A stretch of 64,000 nt of DNA from Thiocapsa roseilacustris (GTDB lineage Bacteria; Pseudomonadota; Gammaproteobacteria; Chromatiales; Chromatiaceae): NCBI RefSeq assembly GCF_041903755.1, contig NZ_JBBWVE010000014.1:1-64000 (forward strand). Reading direction: 5' to 3'. How positions within the stretch are numbered: position 1 is the stretch's first letter; every line of letters starts with the position of its first letter. This document shows, in pieces, positions 47,871-56,967 of the stretch. Both the position numbers and the translations under genes were made by a program. The notes below the pieces were generated by a model that saw only the letters and a list, made by a program, of their open reading frames with translations, was not told the origin of the DNA and made no database searches.

Positions 47871-49609
47871 GCGGCGTTGAGCTCGTCGATCAGGCCCCCC
47901 GGGTCCGTGTCGTCGAGGCGGGCATAGAGTGCTTCGGTGCGGCGTTGTAAATCGCGTGTGTCGGCCTGCAGCACGAGCTCTTTAACATCCAGGATGGCGC
48001 CCGGCTGCATGCTGAATTCGCGTAGGCCCATTCCGAGCAGCAGGCGGGTGAAGCGCGGATCGCCTGCCATCTCGCCGCACATGCTGACCGGTCGGTTCAA
48101 CTCGCGCGCGGCCTCGATGGTCATGCGCACCAACCGCAGGATCGCCGGGTGGGTGGGGTCGAACAGGTAGTTGACGCCGTCGTCGAGTCGGTCGATCGCA
48201 AGGGTGTACTGGATCAGGTCGTTGGTGCCGATCGACAGGAAATCCAGGCGGCGCGCGAGCGCGCGAGCGCAGAGGGCTGCCGCGGGGACCTCGATCATGG
48301 CGCCGATCGGGAGTCGCGGGTCGTAGTCGAGACCGTCAAGGTCGAGTTGACCTTTGATCTGCCGGATCAGCGCGAGAACCGTATCGACCTCGTGGACGTT
48401 GGAGACGAGCGGAAGCATCAGGCGGATCGGGCCGATCGCGGAGGCACGCAGGATCGCGCGCAGCTGCGGCCGGAAGAGATCGGGCTCCTTCAGGCAGAGT
48501 CGGATCGCGCGTAGTCCGAGCGCCGGGTTCGAGACCCCGGGGCCCGGCTCGAGCAGGGTATCGACGCGTTTGTCGACGCCTAGATCGAGTGTGCGGATGG
48601 TCACGGGGATCCCGCCGAGCCCGGCGACGATCTCGGCATAGCTCGCCAGATGCTCCTCCTCGTCGGGGAGATCCCGGCGATTCATGTAGAGGAACTCGGT
48701 GCGATAGAGACCGACCCCGCTGGCCCCATTGGCCTTCGCAAGCGCCACGTCCTCGGGGAGCTCGAGATTCGCGAGGAGACCGATCTCAACCCCGTCGCGC
48801 GTGACGGACGCTCGTCCGACCAGACCGCGCAGGCGCACCTGACGGGCCTCCGCCGCGCGCAGGCGGTCGCGGAAAAAGTCCAGCGTCAGCGGATCGGCAT
48901 CGGCAAGGACGGTGCCGGTCTCGCCGTCGACCAAGATGAGCTCGCCTTGGCGCAGATAGCGGGTGATGTTGTGGATGCCCATCACGGCGGGTACCCCGAG
49001 GCTACGCGCCAGGATCGCCGTGTGGGACATGGGCCCACCGAACTCGGTCACGAATGCGACCGCGCCGCGATGACGCAGTAGAATCGCATCCGCGGGCGTG
49101 ATATCGCGCGCCACCACGACCCGACCTTCCAGATCCTGCGCCGAGGGCTCGTCGTGCTCGACCGCGCCCTGCAGAAAGGTCTGAATCTGCTGAACGACAT
49201 GCTCGACGTCGTCGCGGCGGGTGCGCAGATAGGGGTCGTCCATCTCGTCGAAGACCCGCACCAGGGTGTCGCGTTGCCGTTGCAGCGCCCACTCGGCATT
49301 GCAGAGCTGCTCGGCGACGATGCGGCGCACCTCATCGACCAAGGCGGCGTCTTCGAGCATCAGCAGGTGCGTGTCGATGAACTCGGCGATGTTGAGCGGC
49401 GTGTGGCGCGGGATCTGGTTGCGCACGGCCTTCAGGGCCTGGCGCGCTGCCGTGACCGCCAGGTCCAGTCGCTCGATCTCGGCGGCGACTTGGTCGGCCT
49501 CGATCGAGGATTGTAAGACGGTACTGCCGCCGCGCCCGTCCACGAAGGCAGGTCCGAGTGCCAGCGAGCGGCTCGTCGAGATGCCGATCCCCTGAAAGGC
49601 GGTGGTCAT
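47867..49609 (-). CDS. ptsI: PTS enzyme I (phosphoenolpyruvate-protein phosphotransferase)
   Basis: 580 residues, no GAF domain, so classic EI rather than EI-Ntr. Phospho-His in FGGPMSHTAILARSLGVPAV, PEP-binding YRTEFLYMNR, PVTIRTLDLGVDK, ALGLRAIRLCL, and IGTNDLIQYTLAIDR with SMCGEMAGD. Passes phosphate from PEP to HPr (next gene upstream, ATGA overlap). No EIIB/EIIC sugar permease in the window; the cluster looks regulatory. Confidence 0.95.
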   Translation of the reverse strand: MTTAFQGIGISTSRSLALGPAFVDGRGGSTVLQSSIEADQVAAEIERLDLAVTAARQALKAVRNQIPRHTPLNIAEFIDTHLLMLEDAALVDEVRRIVAEQLCNAEWALQRQRDTLVRVFDEMDDPYLRTRRDDVEHVVQQIQTFLQGAVEHDEPSAQDLEGRVVVARDITPADAILLRHRGAVAFVTEFGGPMSHTAILARSLGVPAVMGIHNITRYLRQGELILVDGETGTVLADADPLTLDFFRDRLRAAEARQVRLRGLVGRASVTRDGVEIGLLANLELPEDVALAKANGASGVGLYRTEFLYMNRRDLPDEEEHLASYAEIVAGLGGIPVTIRTLDLGVDKRVDTLLEPGPGVSNPALGLRAIRLCLKEPDLFRPQLRAILRASAIGPIRLMLPLVSNVHEVDTVLALIRQIKGQLDLDGLDYDPRLPIGAMIEVPAAALCARALARRLDFLSIGTNDLIQYTLAIDRLDDGVNYLFDPTHPAILRLVRMTIEAARELNRPVSMCGEMAGDPRFTRLLLGMGLREFSMQPGAILDVKELVLQADTRDLQRRTEALYARLDDTDPGGLIDELNAA

Positions 49610-49875
49610 TCCGACTCTCCGAAGCGATTGCCGATCAACGCCTCGATCGCCGCCATGGCGGCATCCTCGTCCTCGCCGGTGGCCTCGACCCTGATCCGGG
49701 TGCCCTGACTCGCGGCCAGCATCATCACGCCCATGATGCTTTTACCGTTGACGCTCTGACCGCGCCGCTCGATCTCCACATGGCTGACGAACCGTCCGGC
49801 ACATTGCACGAGCTTGGCCGCCGCGCGCGCATGCAGACCGAGCTTATTGAGGATCTCAATCTCTTTGCGAATCAT
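49606..49875 (-). CDS. ptsH: Phosphocarrier protein HPr
   Basis: 89 residues from ATG 49875. Phosphorylation site His15 (NKLGLHARAAAKLV) and regulatory Ser46 (SVNGKSIMGVMMLA), the target of HPr kinase encoded two genes upstream. Overlaps both neighbours by ATGA, so the row EIIA-HPr-EI is translationally coupled. Confidence 0.95.
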   Translation of the reverse strand: MIRKEIEILNKLGLHARAAAKLVQCAGRFVSHVEIERRGQSVNGKSIMGVMMLAASQGTRIRVEATGEDEDAAMAAIEALIGNRFGESE

Positions 49876-50279
49876 GCACGGTCGTCTCTTCGGGGGCAGA
49901 GCAAGACGCCGTCGCGCCCGCCCTGCAGCGCCTTCTCGGCCACGGCATCCAGGTCGAGCGAGGCGTAGGTCAGAGCGCGCAACAACATGGGTAGATTCAG
50001 GCCGGCGATGACGCTCAACCGCTCGTGGATCGCGAGCAGCGATACCGCGACGTTGGCCGGTGTCGAGCCGTAGAGATCCGTCAGGATCAGGACGCCCTCG
50101 CCCGCGTCCAAGCGCTCCAAGCACTCGGCGGCTTGCGCCGTCAGGATCTCGCAAGGCACGTCGTTGACGACATCCATCGCCTCGACCCCCGGCGGACGTC
50201 CGCCGAGAATCGCCGTCGCGACCCGCAGCAGGTCCGCGCCGAACGGCTGATGGGTGATCATCAGGAGCCCGACGCTCAA
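49872..50279 (-). CDS. PTS mannose-type EIIA protein
   Basis: 135 residues from TTG 50279, overlapping the rapZ stop as TTGA. EIIA-Man fold: GLLMITHQPFGADLLRVA with phospho-His10, VLILTDLYGSTPANVAVSLL and VIAGLNLPMLLRAL. No EIIB or EIIC partner is present, so, as in many proteobacteria, it is probably an end-point regulator phosphorylated by HPr. Confidence 0.9.
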   Translation of the reverse strand: MSVGLLMITHQPFGADLLRVATAILGGRPPGVEAMDVVNDVPCEILTAQAAECLERLDAGEGVLILTDLYGSTPANVAVSLLAIHERLSVIAGLNLPMLLRALTYASLDLDAVAEKALQGGRDGVLLCPRRDDRA

Positions 50280-51205
50280 GGCAGATCCCGATGCCGCACC
50301 ATCACCTGATGGCCGTCGGACTCGAAATGATGCCGCAGGGATTCGGTCATATAGACCGAGCGGTGCTGCCCGCCCGTGCAGCCGATCGCAATCGTCAGAT
50401 AGCTGCGTCCGTCCGTCTCGAAGCTGGGGATCCAGCGATCGAAGAACCCCTGGATGTCGGCGCGCATTCGGCAAAAGGCTCCCGCGGAATCGAGAAATTC
50501 CATCACGGGGCGATCGCGCCCGGTCAAGCGCCGAAGCTCGGGTTGCCAATGTGGATTGGGCAGGCTGCGCAGGTCGAAGACGAAGTCAACATCGTGCGGG
50601 ACCCCGTGCTTGAAGCCGAAGGACTGAAGCAGGATGGATACCTTCGGCGAGTCGCCGCCGACCAAGCGGCTGCGCACCAGATCGCGCAGCTCGTGGACAT
50701 TGGTCAGGGTCGTGTCGATACGAATGTCCGCGCAGCTTCGAATCGGCTCGAGGAGTTGGCGCTCGAGCGCGATCGCCTCCGGCAGCGAGCGGTCGCCGCG
50801 GGTCAAGGGGTGCTTGCGACGGGTCTCGCTAAAGCGCTTGATCAGGGTTTCGGTCTGGGCGTCGAGGAAGAGGACATCGCAGCCGATGCCGCGCGCGCGT
50901 GCCGAGCGAACCAGCTCGGGAAGGTGTCGGAGCTCTTCCGGGCCGCTGCTCGGGCTGGTGCGGGCGTCGATGCCGACCGCCGTCTTCATGAAGGCGTCGT
51001 CGAGCCCCTCGTGCAGTCCGAGGGCCAGATCCTGCAGCAGGAAGAGCGGCAGGTTGTCGATGCAGTAAAAACCCACGTCTTCCAGGGTATGGAGTGCGAC
51101 GCTCTTGCCCGAGCCGGAGAGGCCGCTGAGGATGACGAGCCTCATCGGCTTGCCGACGGACTGAGGCGGTTCAAGCACCTGCTCCTCTGCCGGTGGTTGC
51201 ATCAT
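50276..51205 (-). CDS. rapZ: RNase adapter protein RapZ (YvcJ family)
   Basis: 309 residues from ATG 51205, overlapping the hprK stop. Walker A LSGLSGSGKSVALHTLED, FYCIDNLPLFLL, Walker B-like CDVLFLDAQTETLIKRF, RRKHPL, and the C-terminal RNA-binding/sensor part AIGCTGGQHRSVYMTESL. In E. coli it senses GlcN6P and guides RNase E to GlmZ sRNA. The glmY/glmZ sRNAs are not visible here, so the partner RNA is unknown. Confidence 0.95.
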   Translation of the reverse strand: MMQPPAEEQVLEPPQSVGKPMRLVILSGLSGSGKSVALHTLEDVGFYCIDNLPLFLLQDLALGLHEGLDDAFMKTAVGIDARTSPSSGPEELRHLPELVRSARARGIGCDVLFLDAQTETLIKRFSETRRKHPLTRGDRSLPEAIALERQLLEPIRSCADIRIDTTLTNVHELRDLVRSRLVGGDSPKVSILLQSFGFKHGVPHDVDFVFDLRSLPNPHWQPELRRLTGRDRPVMEFLDSAGAFCRMRADIQGFFDRWIPSFETDGRSYLTIAIGCTGGQHRSVYMTESLRHHFESDGHQVMVRHRDLP

Positions 51206-52164
51206 GACGGTGATCTCGGCGGGTCGGGTCGATCGATGCTGATGGCACGGGCCTGGCGGTCGACGAAGTCGACGCCGGCATCGTATCCGCGAATGCGTAA
51301 AATCTGGTGTCGTACGGCCGCCTCCACCAGGATCGCCAGATTGCGACCGGGTGCGACCGGCATCGTGATCTTGGGGACGGCGACCCCGAGGATGGTGCGG
51401 ACCGAGAGACTGCCGCTGAGGCGATCGATGCACTCGAGCTGCTGTTGGTCGAGCGGCTGGAGATCGATAATGAGATTCAGCGTCTTGCTGCGCACGACGG
51501 CGCCCTCGCCGAACATGGCGCGGATGTTGAGAATCCCCAAGCCACGGACCTCGAGAAAATCACGCAGCGCCTCGGGACAGGTGCCCTCCAGGGTCTCCGG
51601 GGCAATGCGTGCGAAACGCGGCGCGTCGTCGGCGATGAGGCGATGGCCACGCGCGATCAGATCGAGCGCCAGCTCGCTTTTGCCGACGGCCGGATCGCCC
51701 ACTAGGAGGACGCCCATGCCCAAGACCTCGATGAAGACGCCGTGCACCGTGCGGCGCTCGGCGAGCGCATGGGTAAGGAAATAACGCAGATGATTGATCA
51801 GCTCCTCGTCGCCCAGGGAGGAGCCGAGCAGCGGCGTGTGTGTCCGCTCGGCGGCCTCGCGGAAGGCAAACTCCGGATCAATGCCGTCGGAGAAGATGAC
51901 GGCGGCCGGATGATCCGAGAAGAGCTTGTCCACGGTCTCGCCGAAGGCGGTCCGGCCCAGATCCGCCAGGTAGAGGATCTCGGCGTGTCCGATGACCTGC
52001 AGGCGATTGGGGTGGATGCAGTTCAGGGAGCCGATCAACGACTGCCGGGAGCGTCCCGGATCGTCGCCGCGCAGCGGGCGCGCGGTCGCCGGCTCCGGCG
52101 TGATCCAGCGCAGCTTGAGCCGGGGTCCGGTCTGGTCGATCAGGGATTGCAGGCTGTCGATCAT
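51202..52164 (-). CDS. hprK: HPr kinase/phosphorylase
   Basis: 320 residues. N-terminal HprK_N (~1-130) and C-terminal kinase with Walker A GDPAVGKSELALDLI, IADDAPRF, the family signature LEVRGLGILNIRAMFG and the K3-like IDLQPLD. Phosphorylates Ser46 of HPr and reverses it, linking PTS state to energy status. Found in betaproteobacteria and some gammaproteobacteria next to ptsN/rapZ, as here. Confidence 0.95.
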   Translation of the reverse strand: MIDSLQSLIDQTGPRLKLRWITPEPATARPLRGDDPGRSRQSLIGSLNCIHPNRLQVIGHAEILYLADLGRTAFGETVDKLFSDHPAAVIFSDGIDPEFAFREAAERTHTPLLGSSLGDEELINHLRYFLTHALAERRTVHGVFIEVLGMGVLLVGDPAVGKSELALDLIARGHRLIADDAPRFARIAPETLEGTCPEALRDFLEVRGLGILNIRAMFGEGAVVRSKTLNLIIDLQPLDQQQLECIDRLSGSLSVRTILGVAVPKITMPVAPGRNLAILVEAAVRHQILRIRGYDAGVDFVDRQARAISIDRPDPPRSPS

Positions 52165-52186
52165 CGCTGGCGGCCCGTCTCGACCG

Positions 52187-52636
52187 CTAGGTGGCCTTCA
52201 GAAGGTCCAGAATGACCGCGGGCGAGTCGGCATCGCGCAGTCGTGACCGCGTTGCGGACTCGCTGAAGCGACCCGCCAGATAGGCGAGCAGTTGGAGGTG
52301 CTCCTCGGTCGCGGTCTCCGGAACCAAGAGCGCGAAGGCGAGATCGACCGGCTCGCCGTCGGCCGCGTCGTAATCCACCCCACGCGTGGTTTGCACGAAA
52401 GCGCCGATGACGTGCGAGACATCTTTGACCCGCGCGTGCGGTAGGGCGACGCCGTGGCCTAGACCGGTGCTTCCGAGCCGTTCCCGCTCGAGAAGGCGCT
52501 CGAAGACAGTCTCCGTGCTCAAGCGTGGGTGGTCGTTGGCAAGCAGCTCGGCAAGGGTCTCGAGCAAGCGCTTCTTGCTGGCAATCTCAAGCCCTTGACC
52601 GATCCGGGCCTCGTTGATCAGTGCGGGGCTGAGCAT
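52187..52636 (-). CDS. ptsN: PTS IIA-like nitrogen-regulatory protein PtsN
   Basis: 149 residues from ATG 52636 (GGGAG upstream), matching usual length; an ATG at 52702 would add 22 residues. EIIA-Ntr/fructose fold: LGSTGLGHGVALPHARVKD with phospho-His67, DLAFALLVPETATEEHLQLL. Regulates K+ transport and nitrogen/carbon balance. Between hprK and hpf in the rpoN neighbourhood. Confidence 0.93.
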   Translation of the reverse strand: MLSPALINEARIGQGLEIASKKRLLETLAELLANDHPRLSTETVFERLLERERLGSTGLGHGVALPHARVKDVSHVIGAFVQTTRGVDYDAADGEPVDLAFALLVPETATEEHLQLLAYLAGRFSESATRSRLRDADSPAVILDLLKAT

Positions 52637-52745
52637 CGGTATCGGCTCCCGTGCGCCGCTGGTAAGCGGCACTTCGGCTGGCTTCTGGATCGCTGTCCGC
52701 ACGGCGATGGCGGGCGAAGGTGTCTGCTCATGGATCCTGAATATC

Positions 52746-52774
52746 GTGGTTAGTGTTTAGTGGTTAGTGGCTAG
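52746..52774. repeat. CCACTAA heptamer array, copy 3 (inverted)
   Basis: GTGGTTAGTGTTTAGTGGTT then AGTGGCTAG: degenerate TTAGTGG units, the complement of CCACTAA at 16325 and 26546. In the hpf-ptsN gap (313 bp, 52637-52949), which holds nothing else recognised. Confidence 0.8.
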
Positions 52775-52949
52775 AAACAAATTCTTGAACTGTGCCGTCA
52801 CGACCGGAACGCCAAAAAAGCGGCGCGTATTGGGTCTGTCCTCGGATGCTCCGGTCGGGGCCGTCGATTGCGTCTGCCGACCCCGTGCCGGATCCCGTTC
52901 GTTAAATGCCTTCGACGGGCAGGAGCGCCCCTCGGAGGTCTCGGGTACG

Positions 52950-53285
52950 TCAGATCCGATCGGGCTCTTCGCCCTCGCTGATCTTCGGGTTCGCGCCGCG
53001 ATGATCGCTCTTCTTCTCCTTGTGGCGCAGCACTTGGCGATCGAGTTTGTCGATCAGTCCGTCGATCGCGGCATACATGTCCTCGTGGACAGAGTCGGCA
53101 AAGACTTTGTTGCCGTTGATATGCAGAGTGGCCTCCGCCTTTTGGGCAAGCTTTTCAACGCTCAGAACGACATGAGCGTTGATGACGTGGTCGAAGTGCC
53201 GCGCAAGGCGCTCGAACTTCGTGTCGACGTAGCCTTTCAGCGCGTCGGTGACGTCGATGTGATGACCCGTCAGGTTGATCTGCAT
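52950..53285 (-). CDS. hpf: Ribosome hibernation promoting factor
   Basis: 111 residues, short HPF type. QINLTGHHIDVTDALKGYVD, HFDHVINAHVVLSVEKLAQK, ATLHINGNKVFADSVHEDMY and a basic helix DKLDRQVLRHKEKK. Binds the 30S A/P sites in stationary phase, favouring 100S dimers. 30 bases after rpoN. Confidence 0.94.
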   Translation of the reverse strand: MQINLTGHHIDVTDALKGYVDTKFERLARHFDHVINAHVVLSVEKLAQKAEATLHINGNKVFADSVHEDMYAAIDGLIDKLDRQVLRHKEKKSDHRGANPKISEGEEPDRI

Positions 53286-53315
53286 CTGTTGACTCCTTAT
53301 GGTTCAAACGGCCTG

Positions 53316-54800
53316 TTAATCCAGGCGCTTGCGCTCGTTCGAGGGTGGAACCCCCATGGCCTCGCGGTACTTGGCGACAGTTCGCCGCGCGACGTTGATC
53401 CCCTGATCGGCAAGCTCCTGTGCGATCTTGCTGTCGCTCATGGGCTTTTTCGCGGACTCGGCGGCGATCAGCTTGCGGATCAGGGCGCGAATCGCGGTCG
53501 ACGAGCATTCCCCGCCGGAAGCGGTGTTGACGTGCGAGGAAAAGAAATACTTGAACTCGAAGCTCCCCCGCGGCGTATGCATGAATTTCTGTGTGGTTAC
53601 TCGAGATACGGTCGACTCGTGCAGCTCCAATGCCTCGGCGACATCGCGCAGAACCATCGGCTTCATCGCCTCGTCCCCGTGCTCGAAGAATTCCTGCTGC
53701 ATCTCGACGATCTTCGCGCCGACGCGCAGCACCGTGTCGTTGCGGCTGGCCAGGCTCTTGATGAACCAGCGTGCCTCCTGCAAATGGCTCTTCAAGGTGA
53801 CGCCGTCCGCGCTTTGATCGGCGCGCCGGATCAGGCGCGCATAGTCGGCGTTCACTCTGAGTTTAGGCATCGACTCGGGATTTAGCTCGACCGACCATCG
53901 GCCCTCGCGTTTGCGCACGAAGATATCCGGGACGACATACTGGGCCGGCGTGCCGGCGATCAGGCTTCCGGGGCGCGGATTGAGCCGACGGATCAACGTC
54001 AGCGCACCGGCAACGGTCTCCTCGGGTTCCTTCAACTGACGCACCAGGGAGGCGACGTCGCGCTTGGCCAGATACTCGAACCCGTCGCGGCAGATCGCCG
54101 TCGCAGCGCTCCGACATGGCGTTTGGGGGGGCAGCTGACTCAGTTGGATCAGCAGACATTCCGCAAGGTTGCGGGCACCCACGCCCGGCGGGTCGAAGGA
54201 CTGAATGCGGTGAACGACCGCCTCCACTTCCTCTGCACTGATCTCGGGATGGTCGATGGTCAGGAGCAGCTCGTCGACATCGATGCGCAGATAGCCGTCG
54301 GCGTCGATCGAATCGATGACCGCTTGGGCGATCATGTTGTCGCGCTCGCTCAGCCTGCAGAGGTTGAGCTGCCACGCGAGGTGGTCGAGCAGTGTCTGAG
54401 GGCGGCTCTGCTGGGCAAAGGGATCGTAATCCGAACCGTCGTCCGAGCCGTGCGACGTGCTCGGCAAGTAGGAATCGAAGACATCGGTCCAGAGCGTGTC
54501 GACCGGCAGCTCCTCGGGCATCTCGTTGGATTCGGCGTGAATCTCGCGGTCGACGGCTTGCTCGACCGAACCCCGCGGTGTTTCGATATCTTCGCTTTGG
54601 ATCGTGCCCGTCTGCTGCTCCTCGCCGGCGTTGAAGCGGTCCGCGTCGTCGCCTTCCTCCAACATCAGGTTGGTATCCAGCGCCTCCTGAATCTCCTTCT
54701 GAAGCTCCAGGGTCGAGAGCTGCAACAGACGGATCGCCTGCTGCAACTGAGGCGTCATGGTCAGGTGCTGGCCGAGCCGAAGCTGGATGGATTGCTTCAT
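53316..54800 (-). CDS. rpoN: RNA polymerase sigma-54 factor
   Basis: 494 residues. Gln/Leu-rich region I (MTPQLQQAIRLLQLSTLELQ), acidic region II (~50-110), core-binding region (IDADGYLRIDVDELL), HTH SMPK..DVAEALELHESTVSRVT and the RpoN box NVARRTVAKYREAMGVP. Directs transcription from -24/-12 promoters with enhancer-binding ATPases. Conserved lptB-rpoN-hpf-ptsN order. Confidence 0.97.
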   Translation of the reverse strand: MKQSIQLRLGQHLTMTPQLQQAIRLLQLSTLELQKEIQEALDTNLMLEEGDDADRFNAGEEQQTGTIQSEDIETPRGSVEQAVDREIHAESNEMPEELPVDTLWTDVFDSYLPSTSHGSDDGSDYDPFAQQSRPQTLLDHLAWQLNLCRLSERDNMIAQAVIDSIDADGYLRIDVDELLLTIDHPEISAEEVEAVVHRIQSFDPPGVGARNLAECLLIQLSQLPPQTPCRSAATAICRDGFEYLAKRDVASLVRQLKEPEETVAGALTLIRRLNPRPGSLIAGTPAQYVVPDIFVRKREGRWSVELNPESMPKLRVNADYARLIRRADQSADGVTLKSHLQEARWFIKSLASRNDTVLRVGAKIVEMQQEFFEHGDEAMKPMVLRDVAEALELHESTVSRVTTQKFMHTPRGSFEFKYFFSSHVNTASGGECSSTAIRALIRKLIAAESAKKPMSDSKIAQELADQGINVARRTVAKYREAMGVPPSNERKRLD

Positions 54801-54981
54801 GGATCGCGGATGCGCTTCTCGAGGTGTTCGATCAGGTGGCCGCCATGGCCCATGCTGCTCGATTCTAGCCGTTTCAGTCCGGTGAAGGCGTCATCAGCCG
54901 TGGCAGGATCCCATCTTACACCCAACATCTCGGAAAGAGCAGCCAACCGATGCACGTGCCGATGCGCATGCGGGCTCGCCC

Positions 54982-55734
54982 CTACATGGAAAAATCCGCG
55001 CCAAGGTAGACATCGCGGACCTGCTGATCGGCCAGAAGCTGCGCCGGGGTGCCCGCCGCGATGACGCACCCCGAGCTGATGATGTAGCCTCGATCACAGA
55101 TATCGAGCGTCTCGCGCACGTTGTGATCGGTGATCAGCACGCCGATCCCGCGATCGCGCAGATGCGAGACAATGGCCTTGATGTCGCCGACGGCGATAGG
55201 GTCGACCCCGGCGAAGGGCTCGTCGAGCAGCATCACCAGGGGGTCGACCGCGAGCGCGCGTGCGATCTCGAGGCGCCGTCGCTCCCCGCCCGAGAGGCTG
55301 AGCGCGAGCGATCCGCCGACATGGGCGATCCCGAGCTCTTCGAGCAGGCGCTCGCAGCGCAGGTTGCGATCAGCCCGAGAAAGGTCGCCGCGCGCCTCCA
55401 GGATGGCGAGGATGTTGTCGCGCGCGCTGAGCTTGCGAAACACCGAGGGTTCCTGTGCCAGATAGCTCAGGCCGGCGCGTGCGCGCGCATGCATGGGTTT
55501 TAGGGTGATGTCCTGCCCGCTCAGCGCGATACGGCCCTCGTCCGCGGGAATGAGGCCGACGATTAGATAGAAGCAGGTGGTCTTGCCCGCCCCGTTCGGT
55601 CCGAGCAGGCCCACGACCTCGCCGGCGTCCACGCCGACGCTCACATCGCGTAAAACTTGACGGCCGCGATAGCTCTTCTTCAGATGCTCCGCGCGCAACG
55701 TGCTGGACCGGCTACCCGAAACAAGGTCGTTCAT
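54982..55734 (-). CDS. lptB: LPS export ABC transporter ATP-binding protein LptB
   Basis: 250 residues from ATG 55734. Walker A VGLLGPNGAGKTTCFYLIVG, Q loop AQEPSVFRKL, signature LSLSGGERRRLEIARAL, Walker B VMLLDEPFAGVDPIAV and H loop ITDHNV. Powers LPS extraction with LptFG. A T87 repeat fills the gap to lptA and ends one base before this start codon. Confidence 0.96.
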   Translation of the reverse strand: MNDLVSGSRSSTLRAEHLKKSYRGRQVLRDVSVGVDAGEVVGLLGPNGAGKTTCFYLIVGLIPADEGRIALSGQDITLKPMHARARAGLSYLAQEPSVFRKLSARDNILAILEARGDLSRADRNLRCERLLEELGIAHVGGSLALSLSGGERRRLEIARALAVDPLVMLLDEPFAGVDPIAVGDIKAIVSHLRDRGIGVLITDHNVRETLDICDRGYIISSGCVIAAGTPAQLLADQQVRDVYLGADFSM

Positions 55735-55820
55735 CTGAACCGCGCTGGCTCCGAGGCTATTGGCGGCATCCGAAATGCGCTCCCGCATCGACCCCGGTGA
55801 TTGCCTCCGGCGCGGTTCAG
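55735..55820. repeat. T87 repeat between lptA and lptB
   Basis: CTGAACCGCGCTGGCTCCGA ... TGCCTCCGGCGCGGTTCAG, 86 bp, TGA/TCA-tipped like 15171. It occupies nearly all the 88-bp lptA-lptB gap inside an otherwise tightly packed operon. Confidence 0.85.
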
Positions 55821-55822
55821 TT

Positions 55823-56344
55823 TCATTCCTCCTCCGGCGTGATGGTGATCTTGACCCGTCCGCCGCCCCCCGCACGGAAATGGGCGCGGGCGCGATCATA
55901 GACGATGCGCTCGCTCGCGACGCGGTCGGCTCCCTGAATCAGCAAGGCGTCCTCGATGAGGGTGAGCTCGTCCTTGTCGGCGTCGTATTCCATGCGCCTG
56001 GCGAAGGCCAGGACCTCGCCCTCGTCGTTGTCGAGGAGCTGTTTGAAGCTGGCCGGCGCGCCGAGTGCGATAATAAAGCGCGGGCGGCGGTCGTCGCGAT
56101 GGTAAACGGTCACATGATCGCCGAGAAGCCGCATGCTCCCCTGGTCGACTTGGACATTGCCGACATAAATACTGGTGTTCTCCGCCTCCAGGACCTCGAC
56201 ATCGTCTGCTTCGATCAGGATGGGTTGGCTCGCATCGTCCTCGAGCGCCGCCGCCGTGGCGCACGCGAGGGTGATGACGCAGGCCAGGGTCGCGGCCAGG
56301 GCGGAGCCCCGGCGCTGACGGTCGTAGAATCCTCTGTCGCTCAT
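55823..56344 (-). CDS. lptA: LPS transport periplasmic bridge protein LptA
   Basis: 173 residues. Signal peptide (ALAATLACVITLACATAAA), then OstA/LptA beta-jellyroll: QPILIEADDVEVLEAENTSI, GDHVTVYHRDD, EGEVLAFARRMEYD. Links LptC to LptD across the periplasm. Starts inside the lptC stop (ATGA). Confidence 0.92.
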   Translation of the reverse strand: MSDRGFYDRQRRGSALAATLACVITLACATAAALEDDASQPILIEADDVEVLEAENTSIYVGNVQVDQGSMRLLGDHVTVYHRDDRRPRFIIALGAPASFKQLLDNDEGEVLAFARRMEYDADKDELTLIEDALLIQGADRVASERIVYDRARAHFRAGGGGRVKITITPEEE

Positions 56345-56967
56345 GGCTCCTCGATCTGCTCGGGTGCGATAAAGATATGTGCGCGTCCGTCGAACTGGGC
56401 ACGCACGGGCTCGTCGTACCAGAGGCGCATCCCGGTCGCGGTCAGCCGATCCAACGCGCTGTTGACTTGGACCGGTCGATCGGTTTCGGCGAAGGCCTGT
56501 TTGTGCCAGATGCGCATCAGCTCGGTCTCCATCCGGGTGGCGGGCCGACTCGCGTCACCCTTGCGCTCAAGCTCCACGGCGCCCTCGAGACGGACCTCTT
56601 CGCCGCCGGGGAGGACCAGGCCGCTATTCGCGCGTGCGCGCCAGGGCTCGGCTTCGGTCTCGCCTTCACGCTGAAAGAGTGTCATGCGCGGGCGATCCAG
56701 CTCCGAGAGATCCTCCTCGACATACTGGCGCAGCTCCTCGGCGATCAAGCGCCGGCTCGGTTTGCCCGTGTCGTCGGTCTCGACAGCGGTGAAGCGTGCA
56801 ACGACATAATCCGGGAGCCGCGCACGCTCGACCTCGGGTGCGGCCGGCTCGGGTTCGGGGCGCAGCTGCCACCATCCCAACAGTCCGGAGCCGACGAAGA
56901 AGGCGGCGAGCATCCACTGCCGTGAGGACCAGATCGGCAGGTCGCTGACCCGAAGTCGTCCGCTCAT
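56341..56967 (-). CDS. lptC: LPS export protein LptC
   Basis: 208 residues. One N-terminal membrane helix (WMLAAFFVGSGLLGWWQL) and a periplasmic beta-jellyroll. Passes LPS from LptBFG to LptA. Overlaps kdsC and lptA by 4 bases each. Weakly conserved family; assignment rests on fold pattern and position. Confidence 0.9.
   Translation of the reverse strand: MSGRLRVSDLPIWSSRQWMLAAFFVGSGLLGWWQLRPEPEPAAPEVERARLPDYVVARFTAVETDDTGKPSRRLIAEELRQYVEEDLSELDRPRMTLFQREGETEAEPWRARANSGLVLPGGEEVRLEGAVELERKGDASRPATRMETELMRIWHKQAFAETDRPVQVNSALDRLTATGMRLWYDEPVRAQFDGRAHIFIAPEQIEEP

Noticed and set aside
50291..51784. 497-residue plus-strand frame opposite rapZ and hprK
   Set aside because: Shadow of two overlapping conserved genes.
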